A DNA stretch of 64,000 nucleotides from Allium sativum (GCA_030737875.1 CM060910.1:632883303-632947302), one strand, 5' to 3'. Positions 9,541 to 23,559 are shown, counted from the first letter of the stretch. Made by a program: numbers and translations. Notes: generated by a model from the letters alone, not told the origin.

Positions 9541-10005
9541 GATTCAAAGCTTAACAACAATCTAAAATCGTGTGATTCTAAGAACAACTCATCAGTATTA
9601 TGCATCATCATTTGAGCTGTCTTCTTTGTCATTAGAATTTATCATCATCGGTTGAGAAAGAGAGTCAAAGAGAGTCGATCTTGACCATTAGTGCCACATT
9701 AGTAATCTATCTCTTGACTGTAGTATATTTTCTATGTCTCGCCAAAAGAAACAGTCAGCGATTGTGTTAAATAGTCACAGTCAACTCTTATTTTGATCAA
9801 GATGCAAGAAAATAAGTTCCAAGAACTCAAAAATTCATAACAATAAAAAATGTGCCTCACCACAAGCACATCTAAAGGAAGAAATTCATCATCTCAGTTA
9901 GCTGATTGCATCAGTTTTTATCTGAAGAACGTCTTGCATACCTAGACTCAATTCTTGATCCTTCTTCTCCACTTTCTACCATCGGTTCATTGTTGTTTTT
10001 ACTTC

Positions 10006-13000
10006 ATGGTCAATGATAATGGATCTGCTGCATCAAACACTATGAACAACCATCGGGAAACTACTGGTGCCACCAACAAGTTAATTAAAACTATAATTAG
10101 TTGCCAGTCTCAACCAATTACAGTACTGCATGAGGGGAACAATTATTTTTTATGAAAACAACAAATTGAAACCGCCATACATGGATATGATCTTGAATCT
10201 TTCATAATGGGGACTCATGTTATCCCTCCTAAATTCATAACAGATCAAGAAGATATAATCATTAGCAATGATGAATACACCATATATCATAGGCAAGACA
10301 GGCTAATTCGCTCATGGTTGTAATTTTCAATTAGTCAAAGTTTATTGCCATAAGTTATTGGATGTTTAATTGCTATTGATATTTGGGTTACTGTTGAAAA
10401 GTTTTCAATAAATAGTTTGTATCAAAAGTGATGTACTACAGAAGACAATTACAGAAAATTAGAAAAGAAAGCATCACTATGAGGGAGTACTTAATAAAGA
10501 TTAAACATATTTATGATATGCTTGATGCTGCTGGACATAAAATGTTAGAATCTGAACAAGTGTTGGTGCTTATAAGTAGTTTAAGTGATGAATATGAGAC
10601 AGTTTTTGTAGTCATTTCATCACAAAAAGAATTTTCATCAATGGATGATACACAATCAACTCTTCTGTCTCAAGAAACCGGAAGTGACAATAAGAGAGAG
10701 AGAGAGCATAAGAAAGTGATTTCAGCATCAATTATGCAGCTAATAATAACAGTAACAAAAATTAAGGTAACAACAATAAGGTTGATCAAGCCTTTCAAAT
10801 AGGAGGTCCCTCTAAACGTGATAAAGACAGAGGGAGATAGATCAATATTAGTAATCAACCAAAATGTCAAATATGTGATAAAATTAGGCACACTGCTCCA
10901 AAACGCTATTTTAGATTCAATCCAAACTATGCAGTAAAACAAAGCAACAACAACCAGAGAGGTTCAAATACCAGTGCTAACATTGCACAGGCACAGCATG
11001 ACACAAATACTCAAATTGACTCATCAAGAAATAAAAAAGAAGGTGCAAGACTGAAGCATATGCAAGATGAAAGTTTGTGCCTAGACTCAGTAGCAACTAA
11101 CCACATAAAAAATCATCTTGATAATCTAATCTTGGCAATAAATAGTACAAAGGTAGTGAGACAATATGCATGAGCAATAGTGTGTGTATCAGTATGTCCC
11201 ATACTGGTAACGGTTTCACCGAAAGTGAAAGACAATTATTCCTGCATAATCTATTAAGGTTCCAAAAATTAAGTAGAATTTAATCAGTTTATCACAATTT
11301 GTTAAGGATAATAATGTATATTATGAATTTATCCAAAGCAATGTGTAGTTAAAGACATACTAACTAGAGATATTCTCTTGCAGGGTGATGCAGTTAAACG
11401 ACTGCACAAGTTTAATTTTGATAACTTCATCAAAATTGTAAAAGACAACTCTTGTTGCAATATGTTTGAAATTCATGGGAAGGATAAAAGAGTAACTTTG
11501 ATTTATGGCACTATAAACTTGGTTACCCAAGTGCTAGTATTGTAAAAGAATCCTTCTAGATAATAAGGTACCTTTTGATAATGTCAATTTACCTTATATA
11601 TGCAAATTCCGTCAAATGGGCAAAAGCCATAAAATAACATTTAGTAGTCATTAACCAAATATTCTAAACCACTTGAGCTAATTGCTACTGATTTATTGGG
11701 TATAACGCCAATATGTTCTGAATTTGGATACAAATATTACGTACCTTTTGTTGAAGCATGAATAAGACATACTTGGCTATACGTTTTAAAATCTAAATCT
11801 AAAACTTACAGTGTTGTTATAAATTTTGTGAGAATGGCTGAGAATCAAATCGTTTATCAAGTAAAAATAATTTAGTCGGATGATGGAGCATAATACAAAC
11901 CAGTGGTTGAATATATTCATAAGAAGGGAATAAATCATAGAATTACTTGCCCTTATACATATGAGCAAAATGGTACAGCTGAGAGAAAAAGTAAACATAT
12001 AGTTGAATAAGGTTTGACATTGATTGCTCAAGAATCATACTCTTAAAATTTTGGCTTGAGTCATTTAATTCAGCTGTTTATTTAATAAACATGATGCCAA
12101 CTAAGTACTAGATGGAATAAGTCCACTAGAAAAATTGCACAATGTCAAACTAGATTACACCAGTCTAAAAATATTTGGGTCTTTATGTTTTCCCTACATA
12201 AGACCATACAAATCCAATATACTAGACTACAGACCTAGACAATGCACTTCCATTGGTTATTATGTAAACGAAAAAGGGTATAATGCATTGATGAAAATAG
12301 TAAAGTATTTATAAGTAGGCATGCCATATTTGATGAAAATACTTTTCCATACAACATATCTGTCTAAAAACTACAGGTAAATTATACAATCCAAAGGTTT
12401 CTATATTTGATTTATCGAACTATGCTGAAGTGTGGTAGAAGAAGGAGATTGTCAAGGTCGTTGATGCTCATTATAAAAAACAAGAAATACATGACCAATC
12501 AAATCAAGTAGTAATTGAGCTTCCCAACCACGCCAACGAATAATCTACATCAAATGATCATAGCAGTATAAGGTTAGAAGAAGATGATGAAATCAACAAT
12601 GTACTTTAAATAATGATACAACTCAAACTAGAGAAGATGATTTGCCATCTAGTTTACCACCACCAAGATCTAGTCACCCTATGATAATTAGGACGAAAAG
12701 AGGACCAAACCAAAAATTTACACTGTTGCTATCCCACTGGATGAACTAGAGAACTATAACCAATCTACTAAGTATAAAAACTGGAAAACAACGATGGATG
12801 AAGAGTACAATGCTTTTATTAATAACAGTACATGGCACCAAGCAACAAAAGCATAATTGGATGTAAGTGGACATACAAATTGAAGAAGAATCCAAATGGG
12901 TCAATCAATAGATATCAAGCAACACTTGTCGCAGAAGGGTTCACTTAAAAATTTGGATTTAACATTAATGAAACCTTCTCTCCAGTGGTGAAACCAACAA

Positions 13001-14219
13001 TTATCAGACTCATTTACTATTGCTCTCAACAACTACTGGAAGATTAGGCATTTGGATGTTAACAGTTCTTTTTTAAATGCCATACAATGAGAAGAAATCT
13101 ACGTGCAACAACCACAAGGAGACATTCAAAATTCTGACCATGTTTGCAATTTAACCAAGCTATCTATGGACATAAACATGCACCAAGAGAATAAAGTCAA
13201 CTCTAACCACTTTGGGTTATTTATAAACAAAATCTGATACTTCATTGTTTATTAAAATGAATGGTTCATTTATTATATACATACTAATATATGTGGATGA
13301 TTTCGTAATTACAGGAAGCAATGAAGATGAAATCAATAAGTACCTTGACAAGCAATTCTCTATTAAGGACTTGGGGGAACTCTCATATTTCTTTGGAATA
13401 AATGGAAAACGAAAGTCAAACTATGAAATACAACTTTATCAAAGAAAGTATATTTCTGAATTATTTACTAAAACAAAATTGAGTGAAGTCAATCCTCAGC
13501 CTATCCTTTGGTGTATAATCAATTCTTCTCCAAAAACAGGGGAGAATGCATAACTAATGTAAAATAGTACATAAGTGTTGTAGGACCATAAAAATATGCA
13601 ACTATAACATGACCTGATATTTCATCCAGTGTTAACAAGGTGTCACGAATTTTATAGGATCCTAGAGATGAACATTGGGAAGCTATGAAAAGTATCCTCA
13701 GATGCTTATAAGGGATAATCAACTATGGCTTATCACTTAAAGCTAGAAATATTCTGAACATAACAGCATACACTGGTTCAAATTGGGCTACAGATCCAAA
13801 TGACAAGAATGAATAATAGGATATCGTATCTACACTAAAATATCATTTCGTGCTATTCCAAAAAGTAAAAAACCATACCAATGTCGAGTACAAAGGTTGA
13901 ATATCATAGTATGGCAAGTGCAACTGCAGAAATTCTATGGCTATAGTCAATCCTAAAGGAATTAAAACTATCAACTGAAAGGAAGCATATAATCTGGTGT
14001 GACAATAAAAACACAATTTATATGTCAGTAGATCTAATACAACATGCTAGAACAATACATAATTAAATAGACATATATTTTGTTCGAAAGCAAGTGCAAA
14101 AGAAGAATTTACAAGTCAACTACATTCTTATTTATCATCAAAAAGTAAATATGCTTATCAAAGTATTATCTTCTAGGAACTTCAGCCGTTTCAGAGATGA
14201 ACTGAAGGTTAAAGAATAG
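10006..14219 (+). pseudogene. Copia E gag-pol, many stops and frameshifts
   Basis: The ATG at 10006 (M-V-N-D-N) matches the start of the intact copia. Domains can be followed in order despite breaks. Gag has stops at about 10153 and 10320. The zinc knuckle near 10865 has its last Cys changed to Arg (KRYF). The protease motif reads DSVA, not DSGA, near 11080. Integrase lies at about 11500-12100. RT retains YVDD near 13287-13300. RNase H is broken, and the final frame ends FRDELKVKE at 14219, matching FTRLRDELKIQ of the intact protein. It cannot encode working proteins. Confidence 0.9.
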
Positions 14220-14530
14220 GGCCAACTAAGTTTAAGTCGTATTCATCATACCTGAGAGTCAAGTTACAATCGAAGTTGATCAGGAGCATCTTCCCAACTT
14301 TAGTACACCAATAATAGTATATTTGAAATTATAAATCCCAGATCTACAATTATGGAGTTCACTTTCATCACTTCCTGGATTACCACTGGTGCTCAGTCTT
14401 TCTAAAAAGCTCTCATTGTCGATCTATGTCTACTTCAAAGAAAAATCAGAGTTTTTGGTTGAAGACTTATTAGCCATTGAAATCAAATTAGGTTTCGAGA
14501 AGCTTTAACCCTAACTTGAGGGGGACAAAT

Positions 14531-14747
14531 AGTATATAAGAAATGTGGCTATTGTATTTACTTTTATTCATCTCTCTGAAATGTAAGCGGGCTGATTATA
14601 TTTAGGCCAAAGTCTTTTCTACAAGCCTATATATACAGTGTATTGCTGAAAACTGTATTTGGTTGCAATGAAATAAAGGTTCTCATTTTACACTTCTCTT
14701 GTAACGGATAAAACAATAATTAAAATCTATCATTCAACATTTCTAAC
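14531..14747 (+). repeat. 3' LTR of copia E (ends approximate)
   Basis: It follows a polypurine-like TTGAGGGGGA at about 14516-14525 and aligns with 9305-9528. Divergence is visible throughout. Confidence 0.65.
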
Positions 14748-14866
14748 TTCATCAAATTCGGTTCTACATCAATGCCAAACTAATAACCTTTGCCTTAAAT
14801 TCCTTGGCTTTGTTCGCATCACTATTGACGCGAATCACATCCTCAACCATGAAATTGCAAACAACA
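14748..14866. other. Short relic between copia E and the gypsy nest
   Basis: On the minus strand this reads CNFMVEDVIRVNSDANKAK and then EFKAKVISLA before a stop, which looks protein-like. I cannot name a family, and 119 bases is too little to support a call. Confidence 0.3.
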
Positions 14867-16018
14867 TGTGACGACCGCTCCATACCACCTGCACCAAACG
14901 ACCATGAACATGTGTTGGAAGTCATGCAATCCTGATATGAGACGATCATCAGGGGAAATAAACTTAAATAATACATGTTGTATGTCTCAAAACATATGAA
15001 TAAACTATAATAAGAACATTACAACAAAATAATAGTGAGTTATAATAAAGTGGAAATGTCATATCAATCACAGGGTTATGTACAAGATGTCAAAAAAATT
15101 AGAATGCATCCCATCCTCACTTCAATTTCTCAGTATCACAAAACAACAGAAAGCAAGATATAGTATACCAAATGAATAATGCGCCAACCCTCCATGCTCG
15201 TCTTCGAAATTTCTATAGCATCACCAAACCTGATATTTAATCTGCTAATTAGCATCGTTGATGAGCACCCAAAATAATAAGAGGAGACGTAAAACATTGG
15301 GTTAGATAATAGTCCGTTGTGAGCGATAAATGACTATCAACAACTATATGTAAAATATAAACTACGCAAGTTTAAGTCTCACACATGACATGTCCTTGCA
15401 AACAAAGAATCAGCACATAATAACTAAGTAATATATGCTACTCAAATAGAAACAATAACAAATATTGCACAGAATAGGATAGAAGAATCTAAACAGCCTC
15501 TTTCAACTCTTTATTTCCCAATCCTCACTTCAACATCCTAAGAGTGATAGCCTACCCAGAGAAAGAACAGAGAGAGCATCCATCAGACAAAACCTAGATA
15601 TCACCTTCTAATGCCTTCAATACATCGATAACTAGTATGACCATCCTCATTTACGCCAAAGGTTAATGGAAGACTCATGTTCTAGTCAAAACTCTTTTTC
15701 CCCACTTCCTACTAACATTAGATTCCCCGTTTGGACGATCTAAAGTATACAACTAATACATCAAGTACTAATGAACATCCATACAATACTTTGTTGTGAT
15801 TCGACTAGAATACTCCAAGCTATCAATGATTCCTTAACACTCCTAAGCACAATATCCATCCATAACTCCATCTTAGGTTGAGTATGCCCTTAAACCAATC
15901 CATTATCCTACAACCTCATTCCATCTTGAGTTGCTTATCACACTTCTTCGACCACTCTCATTTGAGTTTGCAATCAAAGCATCACACCTTCAATGGGTCA
16001 TAACTTCATCTCCGTAGA
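14867..16018 (-). repeat. Oldest gypsy LTR of the nest (left portion)
   Basis: It opens TGTGACGACCGCTCCATACC on the plus strand, like the other gypsy LTRs here, and follows their order of landmarks (TCCGTTGTGAGCGAT, GTGATAGCCTACCCAGAGA). It stops at 16018 where gypsy B1 begins and resumes at 50986. It could be a solo LTR or half of a lost element; its right end is unclear. Confidence 0.65.
16014..16018. repeat. Left target duplication of gypsy B1 (GTAGA)
   Basis: GTAGA precedes the B1 LTR. ATAGA follows the other end at 50981-50985, a four-of-five match. One mutation is reasonable for so old an insertion. Confidence 0.55.
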
Positions 16019-18830
16019 TGTGACAACTTCACCATACCTCCTGCATTAAACTACATAAAAAGTGCACTGCATGACATATCTGACTGATATGGAACGATTA
16101 CCAAGGAAAGTCAATCTAAACAAAACATGTCGTATAACTTATAGCGCATGGATAATATATAATAATATAATATACAACAGGATATAGAAGTGAAGCATAG
16201 TAAAACGGGAAATCCTATCTCCATAGAATTTCAGAAATCATGTCTAATACATCTCAATATATGAATAACTGCATACATCAAGCCTCACTACATCCCTAAT
16301 CAGAGTATAATAATCAAAACAACTAAAATCATCCAAATAGCTATACAATAGTAGAATAGAAATGCGCTAACCTCCAGCTCGTCATCACACAACAACATCA
16401 CCACCAAACCTAATACCTGCTACTCAGTCTACCAAACAACATCATTGTTGAGTACCCCAACGTAATAAGAGTAGACATAAAACCTTGAGTCAAACAATAG
16501 TCTGGTATGATTGATAAAGATCTAACAACTATATAAGATAATATGAGAATATATAGTTCAGATCTCACCTGACTTGTTCATGTAGCCAAAGAGTTAGCAC
16601 ATAATAATCACCTTAAATATGCTATTAAAACAACACAAAGATAGGTACTAGTCAGAGTACGATTACCAATCCCGGCTTCTCTTCAGTATCTTACGGCGAT
16701 AGCCTACCCAGAGAAATAGAATAGAACACATAAGCAATCATAGCATCCGTAACAAGAAATAACCTAGCTATCACTAACTAAAGTCTTGAATACGTCGATA
16801 TTTGAATAACTTGATGTTTCCATCCGTCAAGGTCTAATGAAAATCTCATATCTAGTCAGACCACCGTGTTTGTGAAACTCATAGCACAACATGTTCGCCT
16901 TCAGGACCCAACCGTCTGAAAAGTCGGTGAACGACGTAAGGATCTTAGTATATGGAATTAAGCGGAATGATTATGATATACTAGCTAGTCTAGTACAATA
17001 ATTATGCAAGTAAAACTAAGAAATATAGATATATCACAAACAAGTAAAAGCAATCAGTAAGGAATTTTATACTGGTTCAGACTTCTCGTCCTACGTCCAG
17101 TCCCGAAGCTTCTCTTCAGAATTCACTAACAACGCCCTCTCTTCACCCGAAGGAACAGGTCACAATATACCCGAGCACCAACAAGGATGTCCATGCCTGA
17201 CAACCAACATCTGACTTCGCAATTACAAAGTATTTTGACTTCTGAATGTGTTCTCGTACCAACATGAAGATACAACGATTAAGTACAACCTTTCTATAAT
17301 CTTATCCTCAAGTATCTGATGTGTATGTGAAGACTGAAGGAAGTATATTACTTGTTGAATCAAGAGATATGAAATATTTTCAATGATTCAACAAGTAATA
17401 TGAGTATAAGAGAGCTTTTAGAATGCGGAGAGTATAGAGATGTAAATCAGAAAATAAAGTAGAATAAATGAGAATCGGTGATTTGGAAAACATGTTTGTA
17501 GTGTATATATAAAGGTAGAAAAGTAATAATTTTTCACAAAGAGTTTCAGCGAAGAATTATAATCCATTTCTGTTCATAAATGAAGAGGAATCTCTTCATG
17601 AAAGAAAGCAACTTTTTATAAAAATGGTTCTTATTTACTGATCAGTCAACTGGTACAAAAATCACTAGTCGACTGGTTAACAAAGAAAATCGCATATATA
17701 TTTATATATGAAATGAGCTGGTCGTTACTAGGCTCTGGATCACTAACCAATCGACTAGTCTGGTTTTCACCAGTCGACTGGTTGTGTGTAACCAGTCCAG
17801 TATTGCTACTTTTTGATTATATATTCATACATATATATATATATATATTTAGAATTCGTGCATTTGTGTAATATTATGAGAGTAGATTTTAACATATTTC
17901 TAATACAACTAAATACCTATATATATATGAGTTTAGCTCTTTAATCTGATCTTCATTGATCTTCATTTTCATGTTGTCATGAATCAAAATATCACGAATC
18001 AACACTGTCCAACAACTAGATACTATTATAGAGCTACCTAGGGTAGTCAATCTCCCCGAGCCTAGTAGGCGTCCCCACAATACCCCTGCTTTGAGTCTGC
18101 TAGAATCCTTTGAATTATCAACTATTCCTTGGCACTTCGGATCACAAGACCATCCACAACTTCATCTTTCAGGTCGAGTCTCACTCGAGTCAGTCAATTA
18201 TCTTACTGCCTCATTTCACCTTGAGCTATCTATTACTTTAGCCTTCGACCATTCCCGCCTGAGTCTGAAGAATCAACATCACTTAGACGATAACTTACAA
18301 CCCGTAGAAGTTATCGATGAACCAAGACCTCTAGTAACCTCCAATAGACCACTACGATCCATAACCAGGACCCTCACCCCAACTCCCTCATTTGACGAAC
18401 CAGTACAATTCCATCCCCTATGGATCGGTACTGGTCCATATACTTAGCCAATTTTTAGCTAAGCATTGCACCACTAAATTTGTTGCCCTGAATACTTCCC
18501 TTCGGTCCATCCGCATCTCAAATTTCCTCCCCGAAGCTTCATACGTCGGTCCATGCTCATGCACTAAAGCGATTCGACCCATCCAATTCACTTCAAACTT
18601 TGCATAGGATCTGACTAGGACCTACAAAGCCACGCACAAAGTTTCGATTCCCCATGATCAACCCTAAGAGATCAGACCAGTCCATGGGCTTGGACTAGTA
18701 CTGGTCCATGTACTTAGTTGATTTCGACTTGAAATTTTTCATGTCGTCTTCCAGTGTCATCCAGAGCTCCTCCGCCAAGTTTCGTCTGAATCTGATCATT
18801 TGAACCTCAATTTACTCTGTTCTTAGGTCG
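16019..18830 (-). repeat. 3' LTR of gypsy B1, truncated and interrupted
   Basis: It starts TGTGACAACTTCACCATACC (plus strand). It is interrupted by a solo LTR at 16917-18004 and ends abruptly after TTTACTCTGTTCTTAGG near 18830. There it joins RT sequence directly; the last quarter of the LTR seen in 48301-50980 is absent. Confidence 0.75.
16917..18004 (-). mobile_element. Solo LTR of a copia element, 1088 bp
   Basis: Sequence bounded by TG (16917) and CA (18004) with flanking CCGTC (16912-16916) and CTGTC (18005-18009), a near-perfect duplication. Removing it reconnects CTTCAGGACCCAA..GTCCAACAACTAG, exactly as found uninterrupted near 49187-49206 in the partner LTR. It shares TTTTATACTGGTT and CCAGTCCC with the LTRs of copia D, so it is a related family, in the same minus orientation. 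No internal domain remains, as after LTR-LTR recombination. It contains a (TA)n run at 17834-17849. Confidence 0.85.
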
Positions 18831-20851
18831 ATGCCAATACTGGAATGCTACCACCTTAGCAGGATCCACTATTGTTCGTTGTTCCAATACGACATGATGG
18901 AAGAATCTTACTTCTTCCTTCCAGAAGTGGCACATTGAAAGCTTAGCTCTTAGCTAATGCTTTCGCAATATTTCCGAAATAATCCTCAAATGCATCTTAT
19001 GTTCTTCCTCAGTCCAAGAGTAAACCAATATATCATCCACAAACACAAGCATGAACTTATTCAAATGATCTTTGAAAACTCGTTTCATAAGATCCACAAA
19101 ATATGTTGACATGTTAGTCAATTCAAATAGAATAACCAACCACTCATTGATTCCGGATGGCATCCTAAAAGTAGTCTTCGGCACAATATTGATATTCACT
19201 CTCAGTTGGTGAAATCCCGTCGCCAAATTCATTTGGGAAAGCATCTTGGCTTCGTGAGGCTGATAAATAAGTTATTGATCCTTGGCAATCGGTACTTATT
19301 CTTCTTGGTAACTATAATCAACTCATGATAATCTACACATAATCTCAATGATCCATCAGCCTTGGTCGCAAACTCAACTGTGCATCCCACTCGGATATGT
19401 TTCTTTAAATGAATCCTTTACTCAAAAGATCGATCAATTGCACCCTTAACTCTCGCAGTTTTGTAAGCGTTATCCTCCTAAGAGGCATAACAATATGTAT
19501 GGCTCCATCCGCTAGATCAATACGAAACTCAACTTCCCTTTACAGCGACTGTCCTTTTACCTCATCAATGAAATCAAAGAACTCTCCACCGATCGAAACC
19601 GATGACAACCCGTCCCGTGGAATTGCAAGCGAATATAAAAAGTTAACTCAGACATCATCATCATGTAGACATCGTATTATAATCGCTCATCCTTCCACGT
19701 TCTCGATTATCACCTCGAGCTTCTCGCAATCCACTATAGCTGCATATCTCTTGAGCAAACCTATACCCAAGATAATCCCAAACTCAGCGATATTTAAAAC
19801 AAAGTAATCACATACAAAGACTAGATGATCCCCTTACTAGGTTAATGGTATATCAACAATCTCTGGCTCTAAACCTAACTTCCAAACAAGTTCATTACAG
19901 ATAAAAGAATATGATACTCCAGTATTAAAAAAAATCGAACTACTTTGATAGAAATCATACATTGCAAAACAACACTCTTTCCCTTTAATACTACAGTCGG
20001 AGCACTCAAGGAAGATGGCATGACATCCAATTGCATATGCCTTCAGAACCTGTTTTTCTTTGGCGACCTCGAGCAATTCTTCTTCAAATGCCCACTCCTA
20101 TCACAGTTATAGCACTTCTTTTCCGCCTTCGGAGCCTTGCAATTCTTCTTACAATAATGTCTTTTCTCATGATAGTTATAACAAGTAACCTCCTCCTTGG
20201 GTTTGTTCTCGCCATTCTTTCCTTACTACGGTTGCTTCCTCTTCCCATTCCACTTTATCTTATTTCCGCCACCTTATTGTGGCTTTGACTCCTCCTTATT
20301 CTCGACAATAGCTTCCTCCTTCCTACGGAATAAACTCTCAAGCCTCAAGGCCTTCTCGACCAACTTCTCAAATGGATCCTTGATATAATCCACGAGTTTT
20401 TCTCTATGATGCTCATCCAATCCCATGATAAATTTCTCATTATTATGGTGTAGAGTCTCTATAAAAGAATAAACATACTTAGACAAAACCTCGAATTCTG
20501 CTAAATACTCAGCCATAGGTCTACCGTCCTGCTTCAACTCAACAATTCTCTTCAATAGAATCGATTTTTAGACTATACAAATAAACTTTTTCTCGAACTT
20601 AGTCCTAAACCATTCCCAAGTAATCTGGTACTTCGGAGTCTGAAGAGCAATGGAGTTTCACCAATCCATAGCTCGACCCTGAATGTGACTCGCTGCAAGC
20701 TTCCTCTTCATTACGTCTACAACCCTTAAGCCTATGAAGATGCAAACACGAGTACCCAACTAATTTTGGAATTTGATCGAACATTCTTTCCCAACAAACG
20801 GCTTACCACCCAGAGAATTATGATCCTTCCACAACTTGACGAAATCAACAG
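18831..20851 (-). pseudogene. Gypsy B1 gag (C-terminal part)-protease-RT remnant
   Basis: On the minus strand from 20851 down: gag capsid-like ELKQDGRPMAEYLAEFEVL (20274-20555); two zinc knuckles near 20060-20190, one complete (CYNCDRSGHLKKNC) and one with changed residues; a protease motif changed to FFNTG near 19920 (aspartate to Asn); then RT with NLATGFHQLRV and a retained FVDD near 19030. Frameshifts separate the pieces. RT stops at 18831, fused to LTR sequence, so RNase H and integrase are deleted. The gag N-terminus lies at 47467-48125, beyond gypsy B2. Confidence 0.88.
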
Positions 20852-20856
20852 CCTTA
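20852..20856. repeat. Left target duplication of gypsy B2 (CCTTA)
   Basis: CCTTA precedes the LTR at 20857 and recurs at 47462-47466 after the opposite LTR. It is a perfect 5-bp match. Confidence 0.93.
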
Positions 20857-23559
20857 TGTGATGACAGCCTCATATCTCCCAACCAACTAATGAAAAAGTG
20901 CATTGTATAATATGCCAGGTGGATATGGGACATAATTAAGGAAGAATAACTCGAAATAAAACCTCTCGTATAACTCACAGTGCATGGATAATATATAATA
21001 ATGAGATATACAACATGATATAGTAGTGAAGCATAACTGAACATAAAATCAAATCTTCGTAACACCATATAATCTCAAGTACAAACACACCTCAGTACAT
21101 GAACCTCTAAATACATTATACCTCACTACATCCCTTAAATATCAATAACCATCATCATACAATGGAAATAGAAAAGAAATACTATACAGGTAGTAATAGT
21201 ATGCCAGCCTCCTGCTCGTCATCACACAACATCAACGACACCAAACCTGCTACTCAATTTGTTCATCAACAACAACATTAATGAACAACCCAAGGTAATA
21301 AGAGGGAAACATAAAACCTTGAGTCAGACAACAATTTTAGTGAGCGATGGAATAACTAACAACAATTATACATGATAACATGATTATAGACAGATCAACC
21401 ATCTGATCTGCCTAGAAACCAATAAGTTAACACGTTAAAATCATCCATCACATGCTGTAAGAATAGGAAAGAACAACCCGAATCCCACTTTTCTTTGACA
21501 ACCTACGATGATAGCCAACCCAAAAAAGAAAACACAAAGCCAACCATAGCATTCATGGCATCCAATATCCTAACTGTCACCGACAACAGCCTTGAATCCA
21601 TCGATAATCGAACTTGGTTTCAATGATTAGAAGGGCTAATGGAAAACCCCGGTTCTAGTCAAACTACCATATGCCATCATGACTACATATATTTTCCTTA
21701 ATTGATTAAGATAACTAGGCCCATCATGAGTGCTTAAGTTACTCGATCTATCCATTCTGATCCTAATGGACATTTCCACAATTCCCCTGCTTTGAGTCTG
21801 CTAGAACACTTCGATTACCGATGATTCCTTAGCGCTTCAAATCTGTCAAGCCTTTCATGTTGGCGACTCAATCCATTTCTCAAACCATTCCATTGTCATC
21901 CATAATTAGCTCACATTTTGCCAATCCATAATCATACTGGATCATATGTCGCATCACGACCAGTATCACATTAAACCGGCCCTGACCGCTCTAATGCGAG
22001 TTAATCCATCATTGAGTTGCACATCAATCATCCGAAATCCATTTCCATTCAAACTTCACCGGAAACCTTTAGAATCCATCAAAACCAAGCTCTCCAAAAA
22101 TCATGTCCACCTGGCCTCTCCTGATGGAACAGTATCGGTCCATGATGGAACGGTACCAGGCTATACACTTAACTGGAAATGGCTAAGTAGTGGCACCTTT
22201 GTACCCCTATCCTCATGTGTTTCCTGCCAGTCCATTTTCTAAGCGATTCATCATTCCCATTGAAACCTCTGCCAGTCCATCCTTACATATAAGTATCCAA
22301 CCTTCGATCCATCTCAAATATCCTCCAAATGACTTGAAATTTTGCAAGCAGCCCTGATTTACCATTAAGATGCCATGCAACAAATATCTTCACCATTCGA
22401 CCATCACATGGATCAGTACCGGTCCATCATGGACTAGTACCGGTCCATATACTTAGCGAGTTTTGGCACATCATATTTTCTTTATTGTCTCGGCTCGTCA
22501 ATCAGAGCTCCTATGCCAAGTTTCGTATGAATCCGACCATTTGAACCCTTGATTTGCTCTATTCTTTAATCCTAAGATCTACGACAACCAGTTCAATCAA
22601 ACAATTCAAACAATGTAATCAATTCAATCAAAACATCCATCGATTTATACAACACTTATCATACAAACATGAAAAAATCACAACTATGGCATAAACATAT
22701 CATAAACATGGGATCTAGAATGATTTGGATCTAAACATATGTATAAACATAATTAATCTAATAATTATCCACTTAATATGATCAAATTTGGTTTTTCTAG
22801 GGTTTCTTAATCTGAACTAAACATATATGACCAGGTTTAAGGTGACTATAGCATATAACATATGAATATGATCCTAATTTACCCATACAATTTATAGTTT
22901 CAATGTGAGAGAAATTTATCATTCACCTAATCCTCTATTCAATGTAAATCCGACAAGATCAGATCTGGACAGCGCTGGTAATCTCTGAATTTGATGCAAT
23001 TTGATGTGATCCAACTTTCCTTGATGATGATCTATCTTCTAAATGCAATTTACGATGAATATGAATGAAAAAAATGGGGAATTAGGGTTTAGGTTGAACC
23101 AGAGAATCACAAATGCCCAACCTAAAGTTTAGAATGAAGAGCGTAACCCTAGTTCTCCCCCAAGTCCCCCTATTTATATCTGCAGGTCATTTGTTTTATG
23201 GGCTTGGCTAATCGGCCCATTAGCTTCTAACCAGTCTGCCTAAACAACAGAAGAAACTTAAAATAGTGATTCCTCCCAAACCACCTAACCAAACTCTTCA
23301 TGTGACCACTCTAGAGAATAGTAAACCGCCATTCTAATCCAATGAGACCAATTTCAGCACGTGATTTGATCCCTATCAAAATTTATGGCTCAAACAGTAA
23401 ACTAATTGGCAAAATCATCATACTTGAGTTGGGTAAAAATCATGGACATGTCTCACTTCCTAATGAACATCATATTAAAATTTGAGAATGATCCAATCAA
23501 TAGGGAATATAATATAATTATTTTTTGATCGGTCAATACGTAAAATATGGGTCGTTACA
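20857..23559 (-). repeat. 3' LTR of gypsy B2 (2703 bp)
   Basis: On the plus strand it runs from TGTGATGACAGCC to GGGTCGTTACA. In element orientation it therefore starts TGTAACGAC and ends ..TCACA. A polypurine tract (minus CTAAAAGGGGAGA) abuts it at 23560-23572. It contains several copies of a GTACCGGTCCAT-type motif near 22130-22450. Confidence 0.88.

Larger units (their letters stand above)
9305..14747 (+). mobile_element. Old, degenerate Ty1/copia element E
   Basis: Paired LTR-like sequences (about 9305-9528 and 14531-14747) share blocks such as GAAATGT..TTACTTTTATT and AAACAATAATT but differ at many positions. Inside is a decayed gag-pol collinear with intact element B (shared LIKTII, YRRQLQ, MREY and YILIYVDD), so E is an old relative of B in the same orientation. 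The outer ends and target duplication are uncertain. Confidence 0.9.

Noticed and set aside
18091..18607. Plus-strand frames of 71-118 codons
   Set aside because: Inside the gypsy B1 LTR; the partner LTR is not open in the same frame.
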